Source: Betaproteobacteria bacterium
Lineage (GTDB): Bacteria > Pseudomonadota > Gammaproteobacteria > Burkholderiales > Ga0077523
DNA: 64,000 bases
NCBI GenBank assembly: GCA_016125475.1
Contig: WGLR01000019.1
Coordinates: 184,746-248,745, forward strand
Direction: 5' to 3'
Positions 58,073-64,000 of the stretch are shown one piece after another; position 1 is the first letter of the stretch; the number at the start of each line of letters is the position of its first letter. The translations under genes were made by a program, and so were the position numbers. The notes under the pieces were generated by a model. It saw only the letters and a program-made list of their open reading frames with translations, did no database searches and had not been told where the DNA came from.

Positions 58073-59736
58073 GCCACCTTTGCGCGCCCGCTGGCGCGCT
58101 GCGACTCGATCAGGGCGACCCGGAACCGCTCCCGCAGTTCGTAGAAGTCGACCTCCTCGACTTGCTCCCTGCCATCGAGCAGTTCGTCGATCAGCTCTCT
58201 CTGTTCCTCCGTGATCCTCGCCAGGCCCAGGGCCTCCCGGAGGCGGCGAGGAACGTTGTCGGCGGGGATCGGGGGCTGTTTCGGTAGAAGCTCGCTCATG
58301 TCGAGAGGGGTTCCGGGCAACGGCAGATAGGCCACAGCCGGGACAGTCTCGATGCGCGATTTCGGCTCGATCGGTGGAGGCAACGTCGCCGCCGCCTTCT
58401 CAAGCTTCTCGGCCGGCGTCGCGGCGTGACGCGCGTGTTCGTGGCCGATGATGGGCGCGTCGAACCGGAATCCCGCCTGTTCCAGGATGATGCGCTCGCA
58501 CGCGAGACGTTCGCCCTCTGCGGTCGTCACGATCAGGTCGTCAGGCGCCCAGGGATTCAGCTCAACCCGCACCTTTTCGTTACGGGTGACGGGGCTGGTG
58601 ATCTGCCATTCCTGCCCGCCGAACGTGATGCGGCGGAACTTGTCAACGACCCTCGAGTGTGGCGCCGTCGACGCGACGGCGAAGCAGTGTTCGGCCGGCG
58701 GCGCATGGCGAAACTGATCCGCCGTGATCGACCGCCACATGGCGGAGCGCGTGCGACCGTGCCGGGAGTGAATCTGCGTAGCGTTGAGGACCGTGCAAGC
58801 CACCATCGCCCGCTCGTTCAGCTCCTCGAGCGTGGAGGCCGGCTTGAGGAGAAGCTGCCACTCGAAGAACCGCTCCCAGATGTTGTGAGAGACCTCGACC
58901 GCTCCTTTCGCCTGCGGACTTCCCGGATTGTGCGTGAGCGCCTCGATGCCGATGGCCTTGAGGAAGCGCTGAAAGATCTTGGACTGCCCGGCCGCGCCAC
59001 GATCGAGCATCAGCATCGCCGGGACCCCGCAGAACGGAAACCGCTGAGCGTCCGGCTTCGGTTGCATGGCTTCGATGAGGAACGACAGGAGGTCCTTCGC
59101 GTTCTCGCCAGGCGCGAGGACATAGCGCACGAACATCGCTCCGCTGTAGTGGTCGACGACGAGCCACCGCAACAAGATCTCCCGCTCCTCTTTCCACTTC
59201 TCGGGCTTGTGCAGGGTGAACTCGTCACGTCGCGCGAGACGCTTCCCGCCGGGGCCGATGCGCCACTGCACAGCGATGGACGCATCGAGCTGCCAGACGT
59301 GGTTCGGATGAAGGGAGCGCATCGTCACGTGCTCCTTCGGGTGTTTGCGCGCCCTCTCGCCGAGGCCAGCCTTCCGGAGTAGCCGATCGACGGTCGAGGC
59401 GCTCGCGCCTTCGAACTGGCAATGCCCGTTCGCCGCGAGCTGCGCGAGAGCTTGCTCCGTGGTGATCAGCTGTTTCCTCAGCTGCGGACGAGCGCCAGCC
59501 TTCTTCACCCGCGCCACAAGTTCCAGGTCCTCCTGGGAGAATCGCTTGCTAGCGCCTCGATCGCGTCTCGGCCGACGGCCGCTCGTCCACCCCTCGTCGT
59601 AAGCAGCGCGGTAGATGGCGTCCTTCGAGTAGACGCCCCGGTATTTCTCGATGGTGGCAGACCGGGTAGCCGGTCCGTGCTCAAACGCGGCCTTGATTTC
59701 AGCCCGGATCTCAGTCGGAATCACCGCCTTTGCCAT
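58069..59736 (-). CDS. DDE transposase, MuA-like (outer element)
   Basis: 555 residues. N-terminal helix-turn-helix region (SKDAIYRAAYDEGW), second DNA-binding stretch (ASASTVDRLLRKAGLG), then the integrase core with Asp151 (WQLDAS), Asp245 (LMLDRG) and Glu281 (KGAVEVSH), a beta barrel and a C-terminal tail. All catalytic residues are intact and there is no frameshift, so the element may still be mobile. Related to, but clearly distinct from, the inner prophage transposase. Confidence 0.93.
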   Translation of the reverse strand: MAKAVIPTEIRAEIKAAFEHGPATRSATIEKYRGVYSKDAIYRAAYDEGWTSGRRPRRDRGASKRFSQEDLELVARVKKAGARPQLRKQLITTEQALAQLAANGHCQFEGASASTVDRLLRKAGLGERARKHPKEHVTMRSLHPNHVWQLDASIAVQWRIGPGGKRLARRDEFTLHKPEKWKEEREILLRWLVVDHYSGAMFVRYVLAPGENAKDLLSFLIEAMQPKPDAQRFPFCGVPAMLMLDRGAAGQSKIFQRFLKAIGIEALTHNPGSPQAKGAVEVSHNIWERFFEWQLLLKPASTLEELNERAMVACTVLNATQIHSRHGRTRSAMWRSITADQFRHAPPAEHCFAVASTAPHSRVVDKFRRITFGGQEWQITSPVTRNEKVRVELNPWAPDDLIVTTAEGERLACERIILEQAGFRFDAPIIGHEHARHAATPAEKLEKAAATLPPPIEPKSRIETVPAVAYLPLPGTPLDMSELLPKQPPIPADNVPRRLREALGLARITEEQRELIDELLDGREQVEEVDFYELRERFRVALIESQRASGRAKVA

Positions 59737-59746
59737 GCCGGTCCCC

Positions 59747-60688
59747 TCAGTGCCTTGAGGTCGCGGCTGACTCGAAGTGACCCATCGCCTGGATCGCTTC
59801 GTCTCTCGCGCTGTCGATGACGAGATCTTCTGGAGGCTCGTCCTCGGGGAAAATGTCCGGATGGTCGGCGTGCACCCGGTGGGCCAGGTAGACGCCGAAT
59901 TTCCCCATCATGGCGGCCATTGCGGCGATATTGAGCAGGTCAGCCTGTGTGAGTTCGCTCTCCTGTGAAATCGAATCGAGGGCTCGGACCGAGTTCCGGA
60001 GACTCGACGCGATTTCGTCCAGTCGCCCGCCGGGGCCGGTCTCATGCTTCGGGGCGGCCTTCCGGCCGCGCAGCACTTCATTCTCGGCTTCCAGTGCGGC
60101 GATGCGCTCGTCCCTGGTCGTGGCCTGCTCCCGTGCGTGCGTGTCGCGCTTTCTCAGCTTGCGGATCTCGTTGCGCAGCTCGCGCACGGTCATCCTGCTG
60201 AGCGTGTCTGCGTGACCGTGCTCGCCGAGTTCATCGACGAGCGAGTCCAGGTCGTCCGGCGAAAGCTGGCTGACCAAGGCCAGCTTCGACTTTCCGAGGC
60301 CGAGAAGCTGCTCCTGTTTGGCCGGGGGAAGGGCCAGGAGGAAACGCGCCAAGGCCATCGCTCGTTGTGCCCATCGTGGATGCATGCCGCGCTGGGTCAG
60401 ATCTTTCAGGAACTGCCCTTGCCCGAGCTTCGTCTTCAGCGCGATGAGGAACAGGCCGGCCCTTGCAAGGCGTTCGATGGCCGATGCCGCCTCGGTCTCG
60501 ACATTGCGCCACAGCTCCGCGACGTCGCTCGGCATGCGAATGTCGATCATGGGCGTGAAGCCCCTGCGAACCGCTGCCTCGAAGAACTCGAACTCCTGTT
60601 CAGCCTCTTCCGGAGGCAGGCAGTGATCGGTCCCTATTTCTGCACGGCCAGCATTGGCCACGCGCTGCGTTGTTGCGCTCTTCGACAT
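59747..60688 (-). CDS. DUF3102-type phage protein (outer element)
   Basis: 313 residues. The region SAIERLARAGLFLIALKTKLGQGQFLKDLTQRGMHPRWAQRAMALARF corresponds to the inner prophage protein at 26157-27068, followed by a coiled coil (about 165-215). GGGGGAG lies before the ATG. Conserved place just upstream of the transposase in both elements. Confidence 0.75.
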   Translation of the reverse strand: MSKSATTQRVANAGRAEIGTDHCLPPEEAEQEFEFFEAAVRRGFTPMIDIRMPSDVAELWRNVETEAASAIERLARAGLFLIALKTKLGQGQFLKDLTQRGMHPRWAQRAMALARFLLALPPAKQEQLLGLGKSKLALVSQLSPDDLDSLVDELGEHGHADTLSRMTVRELRNEIRKLRKRDTHAREQATTRDERIAALEAENEVLRGRKAAPKHETGPGGRLDEIASSLRNSVRALDSISQESELTQADLLNIAAMAAMMGKFGVYLAHRVHADHPDIFPEDEPPEDLVIDSARDEAIQAMGHFESAATSRH

Positions 60689-60702
60689 GATCTCCCCCGT
60701 AC

Positions 60703-61041
60703 CTATCGACCCGAACGGCTGTTGCGCAGCCGTCCGATTTCTTCATCCAGTTGCGAGCCCCGCGCGGTGAGGTAACGGTCCAGGCGCACCGCGATCGCCG
60801 TGATTCGAGCGTCGAGCGCCCAGACCTTTGCGCGCTCATCGAATCGAACCCATCCGTTCGCCTGCAGGTGGCGCAGGAGGCGAAGCAGTGTCGCCTTGGG
60901 TACATCCTGGGCGAGGGATTCATGGATCTCGGAAAGAGACTTCGGGGCGCAGTCCGGCCTCGTGAGAGCGTCGACGAGCCGACATACCCTCGCGACGGTG
61001 CGACCGCTCTCGCCGGTCGAAATGGTCGGCCCGACGATCAT
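60703..61041 (-). CDS. IclR-like winged-helix regulator (outer element)
   Basis: 112 residues: VARVCRLVDALTRPDCAPKSLSEIHESLAQDVPKATLLRLLRHLQANGWVRFDERAKVWAL is a clear winged helix of IclR type. The counterpart of 27087-27392. ATGA overlap with the gene upstream. Confidence 0.75.
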   Translation of the reverse strand: MIVGPTISTGESGRTVARVCRLVDALTRPDCAPKSLSEIHESLAQDVPKATLLRLLRHLQANGWVRFDERAKVWALDARITAIAVRLDRYLTARGSQLDEEIGRLRNSRSGR

Positions 61042-61463
61042 GTCCGGGAGCCTCCCCGGCTTGCGTTCGCACGATTCACCCGCGTCCGGTACCGGTGGAT
61101 GCTCGATCGTGACGGTGTGTGCTCGGCGCCGACCAGATCGAACAGGCCCTGACGAATGTCCTCGAGCGTGGAGTTCGGATGGGCGAGCGTGATGAATTCT
61201 GCGATGCGCGGATCGCGCTCGCAGGCGGAGAGATTTCCGCTCCGACGTGGCGGCATGGCCGGGCCACGACGCTCGAAAGGCGCTCTTTCGAGCATCGAGT
61301 CGTCGGGCACCAACTCCTCGAGGGCGAAATCCAGGAGCGCGACGAGCGCCTCGCGCCAGCCGATGCCGGCGGCCAGTGCGCGAATGACATCGCGTCCGTT
61401 GGGTTGTCGTGCCGCCGGGTTGCTATCCGTTGGCCGCGAGCTTCTCTGATTCTCGGGGGTCAT
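61038..61463 (-). CDS. Small-terminase-like HTH protein in the early operon (outer element)
   Basis: 141 residues from ATG with GAGGAAC upstream. The C-terminal 60 residues (DPRIAEFITLAHPNSTLEDIRQGLFDL, then SRSSIHRYRTRV) align with the N-terminal DNA-binding domain of the inner prophage small terminase (DPRI...ATLDDI...SRSAVHRYRS). The oligomerisation part of a terminase is absent. It could be an early regulator or a packaging-specificity factor. Confidence 0.55.
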   Translation of the reverse strand: MTPENQRSSRPTDSNPAARQPNGRDVIRALAAGIGWREALVALLDFALEELVPDDSMLERAPFERRGPAMPPRRSGNLSACERDPRIAEFITLAHPNSTLEDIRQGLFDLVGAEHTPSRSSIHRYRTRVNRANASRGGSRT

Positions 61464-61872
61464 TTGTTCCTCTTCCCTTCGTCGTCCGTTGCAAATGATT
61501 TGCTTCGGGAGCAATCTTCACGAGCCGCGCGCGGCTGCGAGGAGAGTCCTGAAGCGCTGACGTTTCGACCGGGTCGGGGTTCGGTGCCTCGGGCGACTTG
61601 CTTTCGAGGCGGGTATCGTTGTTATCAGTGGCGGTCGCCGACATAGTTGAATGAGCGGATTTCTTTCGTTCCGTATATGTGTAGGCGTCTTCCCAGACGG
61701 CGGACATGGGCATAGCCAACAAATCCGCAATGTGGCGCGCGACCCTATGTGATCGACTTTTTCCGTGCACCACGCGGGACACGATGGACACGCGAACACC
61801 GAGGTCGGCCGCAATTCCTCGAAGGGAATAGCCGCCACGCCGTAGGTGGGCAATCCTGTCGAAACGGTCCAT
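61423..61872 (-). CDS. Cro-like early regulator with extended tail (outer element)
   Basis: 149 residues. N-terminal helix-turn-helix YSLRGIAADLGVRVSIVSRVVHGKSRSHRVARHIADLLAMPMSAVWEDAY, then a long low-complexity tail. First gene of the leftward early operon, 28 bp from the divergent repressor start used here. Its 3' end overlaps the next gene by 41 bp. Confidence 0.75.
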   Translation of the reverse strand: MDRFDRIAHLRRGGYSLRGIAADLGVRVSIVSRVVHGKSRSHRVARHIADLLAMPMSAVWEDAYTYTERKKSAHSTMSATATDNNDTRLESKSPEAPNPDPVETSALQDSPRSRARLVKIAPEANHLQRTTKGRGTNDPRESEKLAANG

Positions 61873-61900
61873 GAGTCCCAGTTCGAAAATAGTGAAAGTA

Positions 61901-62638
61901 ATGAAAAAAGATAGTACGGGTAAACATATACCCAGTCAACCTCCGGCGCAGACCTCCTCCGTCGCGGCAAGAATCGCCGCGGTAATAGACATCCATCGCG
62001 TAACGCAGAGAGCCTTTGGCGAACGCATCGGAGTCACCGCAGGTTTTGTGAGCCACCTGGTGAAGGGGATCAGCGCACCAAGCATCGAGACACTCTTGGC
62101 AATTCGAGATCAATTCGGAGTGAATCTAGATTGGCTGTTAAGCGGGCGAGGAGCCATGACCGCGAACCCGAAGATCGACATGAGTCAGCTGCTCGACCTG
62201 ACACTTTGCTTCTGGCTCGCCCGCAAAGACTGGGAGATTCGAGACCCGACCGCTCGCGCCGCGGTTCGTGCAGTGTTCGGGCCGTCTGGCTGGCTTTCGA
62301 CCGACGACACGCATCTGTCGGAGAAGGAGCTTTCTGATGTCGTAGAGTCCGCCTTCGCGGAAGCGCGATACGTGTTTTCGGTCTGCGAGATCTACAACGA
62401 GGCGATGAGTGATCGCGATGGCGGCGAAGACCCGACGTTCTTCGCGCTCGCGTATGAGCGACTGGCAAAGTACCCAAGGCATCTCTCCCCTGTCGCAGAA
62501 GGGTACCTGCGCCGCCGACTCATGGAACTTATCGCGGCCGGCCGCCGCAAGCTTGAGGATGCGCAGTCGATTGAGGAGCACGCGCGAGGGGGCGAGACAC
62601 ATCCTAAGCCGCGCCGCGCAGCACGAAAACGAGGCTGA
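61901..62638 (+). CDS. Phage repressor with XRE helix-turn-helix (outer element)
   Basis: 245 residues from ATG 61901 (an ATG at 61871 would overlap the divergent Cro-like start). VAARIAAVIDIHRVTQRAFGERIGVTAGFVSHLVKGISAPSIETLLAIRDQFGVNLDWLLSG is a clear CI-like domain. The C-terminal domain is helical with no Ser-Lys peptidase motif seen. It should repress the promoter at 61911-61939 that overlaps its own start. Confidence 0.8.
   Translation: MKKDSTGKHIPSQPPAQTSSVAARIAAVIDIHRVTQRAFGERIGVTAGFVSHLVKGISAPSIETLLAIRDQFGVNLDWLLSGRGAMTANPKIDMSQLLDLTLCFWLARKDWEIRDPTARAAVRAVFGPSGWLSTDDTHLSEKELSDVVESAFAEARYVFSVCEIYNEAMSDRDGGEDPTFFALAYERLAKYPRHLSPVAEGYLRRRLMELIAAGRRKLEDAQSIEEHARGGETHPKPRRAARKRG
61911..61939 (-). 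promoter_or_regulatory. Early promoter with operator in the spacer (outer element)
   Basis: On the minus strand TTGACT (61934-61939), 17-nt spacer, TACTAT (61911-61916): near-consensus sigma-70 promoter. The spacer contains the dyad GGGTA-6-TACCC (61918-61933), a good place for repressor or Cro binding. Confidence 0.75.
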
Positions 62639-62642
62639 TGCC

Positions 62643-63233
62643 GTGCCCGCACTCTGTCTGACGACCGACCTCTCGAGCAGCGAAATGGCTGCTTGGGTTC
62701 AGGCGATCGGATCGCTTCTCGCGATCGGCGTGGCGGTCGGACTAGCTATCTGGGAACGGAAGAGGGCCCACCGTGATCTCGCGGTCGCTCGGTCGGAGGC
62801 GCGGCGAAAGGCATCGACGGCGGTGCATCGGTATGGGTCCGCCCTATTGGAGCTGCTCAACGAGTGCGCGTTATCTGTTCGAGAAGACTCCTTGAGAGCA
62901 AACCTACCAGTCGCTCGCGATCTGGTCACTTGGCCAGACAGGTATGCGACTGAGGCTCTCTCGAGGGATGCCGAGCAATGCCTTTTGAAGATGCGGATAT
63001 GCGCCGCGAGAACGGTGGGGTTTATCGAGCACCATGTGGAGACGCTAATGCGTGCGGCTAGGCCGAATCAGTCGCTCTCAGGCTCTTTTGCTCGTATCGA
63101 TTTCAGCAAAGCGAGAGTGGCTGCAGCTCAACACGCGGCGACCCAGCAATTCAAAGCTACCGGCGACGAGGTTTCACGGGTGCTGGGGGAATTCGAGGAA
63201 ATCATCTCCGAAGAGGCACGGTTGCCGAGCTGA
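62643..63233 (+). CDS. Membrane-anchored cargo protein, possible superinfection exclusion (outer element)
   Basis: 196 residues from GTG, 5 bp after the repressor stop, so expressed with the repressor in the lysogen. One transmembrane segment (AAWVQAIGSLLAIGVAVGLAIW) followed by a basic, helical domain. Same layout and a similar membrane segment as the inner prophage protein at 18651-19199. Co-expression with the repressor suggests an immunity or exclusion function. Confidence 0.65.
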   Translation: MPALCLTTDLSSSEMAAWVQAIGSLLAIGVAVGLAIWERKRAHRDLAVARSEARRKASTAVHRYGSALLELLNECALSVREDSLRANLPVARDLVTWPDRYATEALSRDAEQCLLKMRICAARTVGFIEHHVETLMRAARPNQSLSGSFARIDFSKARVAAAQHAATQQFKATGDEVSRVLGEFEEIISEEARLPS

Positions 63234-63266
63234 CGCTCATGTCGCCGGCATCACTCGCCGAACGGT

Positions 63267-63791
63267 TCAATTCCAGAAGTGCGCGAACATCCGCCGGAAC
63301 CAGTTGATGTGAGTCGCTCTATCGGGCTGATCCGCTGCGAACGCCATCTCATTCTGAATGATTCGAATCAATGTTCGCAAAGTTGGTGGCTCTGTGCGTT
63401 CAATCTCCAGAAGCTCTGCCTGCAATCTAGTCAGTTCGTCGCGTTTCCCACTCCCGAGAGCAACAGTGCGCGCCTCGACCTCCTTGAATTGGGACGCCAG
63501 ATCCGAATGTTTCCGAGCCAAGTCGCTGAAACCGATGACGAGCCCGATAAGGGACGTCACACTCACAACCGCCCCGGCGGTCACGCTCGCGAATGAACCG
63601 CACGCACCCGTGACCTGCACCATAGTCGCACTACCTCCGATGACAGCGATCGCCTTGGTGATTCGATCGAGCACGGAGAAGAAGCGCTCTCTCCTTCGGT
63701 GGTACAAGTTGCTAAGCTGGGCGCGGTAGACGATCGAATGCCGGACATTCCAATCGTCGTCTGTTTCAGCCCCTTGATCGGACTCGAGCAC
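63267..63791 (-). CDS. SLATT-like two-helix membrane protein, possible defence effector (outer element)
   Basis: 174 residues from GTG with GGGAG upstream. A polar helix (VYRAQLSNLYHRRRERFFSVLDRITK) leads into two transmembrane segments (AVIGGSATMVQVTG and AVVSVTSLIGLVIGFSDLA), then a cytosolic coiled coil. This order matches SLATT-type proteins, membrane effectors often linked to nucleotide-signal defence. No partner synthase is in the window. Confidence 0.6.
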   Translation of the reverse strand: MLESDQGAETDDDWNVRHSIVYRAQLSNLYHRRRERFFSVLDRITKAIAVIGGSATMVQVTGACGSFASVTAGAVVSVTSLIGLVIGFSDLARKHSDLASQFKEVEARTVALGSGKRDELTRLQAELLEIERTEPPTLRTLIRIIQNEMAFAADQPDRATHINWFRRMFAHFWN

Positions 63792-63794
63792 GGG

Positions 63795-63968
63795 CTATTT
63801 CTCCCGCTTTGGCCTCGGTGGGGGCAACGTTTCGCGCTGCGCAGGTTGGACAATCAATCCCTGCCTGTCCCTGACACCCGTTCGCTCGGAACCGCTCCCC
63901 GGCGAAGTTCGTTCCGGCCTGGAAGGAGGCGGGCGGTTGTCGCTCTTTTTGATGTCGTCTTTGGCCAT
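63795..63968 (-). CDS. Small proline-rich protein (outer element)
   Basis: 57 residues: MAKDDIKKSDNRPPPSRPERT, a disordered middle and LPPPRPKREK at the end. It ends 4 bp before the SLATT-like start, so the two are probably one operon. Proline/arginine-rich small proteins of this kind are often encoded next to membrane effectors, but I can give no function. Confidence 0.55.
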   Translation of the reverse strand: MAKDDIKKSDNRPPPSRPERTSPGSGSERTGVRDRQGLIVQPAQRETLPPPRPKREK

Positions 63969-64000
63969 AGCAGTGAACGCGCGGTTGATGAGGCAATGGT

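Larger units (their letters stand above)
56242..64000 (-). mobile_element. Outer Mu-like element, right arm (continues past window)
   Basis: Leftward early operon with its own transposase and ATPase, the divergent repressor, then cargo genes. It continues the gene series of the left arm once the inner prophage is removed. The right boundary is outside the window. Confidence 0.6.

Noticed and set aside
1-64000. tRNA, rRNA and CRISPR arrays
   Set aside because: I looked on both strands and saw no cloverleaf-like tRNA, no rRNA segment and no regularly spaced direct repeats; no integrase-tRNA junction is needed because both elements carry DDE transposases.

Overview
The window is GC-rich DNA that looks betaproteobacterial: a Burkholderia-type persulfide dioxygenase-rhodanese fusion, an extended infA paralogue and BcepMu-type transposable phage genes all point that way. 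Roughly the first 10.4 kb is ordinary chromosome: the end of an RND efflux adaptor gene and its permease, a 1-Cys peroxiredoxin, a persulfide dioxygenase-rhodanese fusion, a response-regulator GGDEF/EAL protein, two membrane proteins and infA. Everything from about 10.55 kb to the right edge belongs to transposable (Mu-like) phage elements.

The central feature is a complete-looking BcepMu-type prophage, called the inner prophage here, at 17,573-56,241 (38.7 kb). Its ends carry GACGTGAAAATT exactly 8 nt from each terminus and are flanked by the 5-bp duplication CTCAG. Leftward early genes run from a Cro-like gene at 28.08 kb through two regulators, a DUF3102 protein, the DDE transposase, the MuB-like ATPase, a Gam-like protein, HU, GemA and a Mor-like activator that sits 88 bp from the left end. 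The repressor gene at 28.13 kb points right. Then follow cargo, a lysis cassette, an early-placed set of tail and fibre genes, the head operon (zinc finger, DUF2730, small and large terminase, portal, Mu-F, protease-capsid fusion), connectors, tail tube, G/GT frameshift chaperone, tape measure, tail tip and a terminal lipoprotein.

The inner prophage has landed inside a second Mu-like element, called the outer element, now split into 10.55-17.57 kb and 56.24 kb to beyond 64 kb. Read leftward and rejoined, it is one compact gene series: Cro-like regulator, a small-terminase-like HTH protein, an IclR-like HTH protein, DUF3102, its own divergent DDE transposase and ATPase, small proteins, a Mor-like regulator, a coiled-coil protein, a stand-alone major capsid protein, a G/GT frameshift chaperone, a tape measure protein, and a final Mor-like gene next to the chromosome. 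The visible part has no terminase large subunit, portal, connector, tail tube, tail tip or lysis gene. Its capsid and tape measure proteins are homologous to those of the inner prophage, the tape measure C-terminus is nearly the same, and both elements carry a shared 35-bp element upstream of their capsid operons. I read this as a possible transposable phage satellite interrupted by a potential helper. A rearranged or defective prophage is the main alternative, and the sequence right of 64 kb would decide.

Other notable features are three exact copies of a 26-bp perfect palindrome in the inner prophage (one inside the portal gene), conserved hairpins between transposase and ATPase in both elements, an 18-residue repeat protein, a polysaccharide-lyase-like gene inside the head module, and several likely lysogeny or defence cargo genes.
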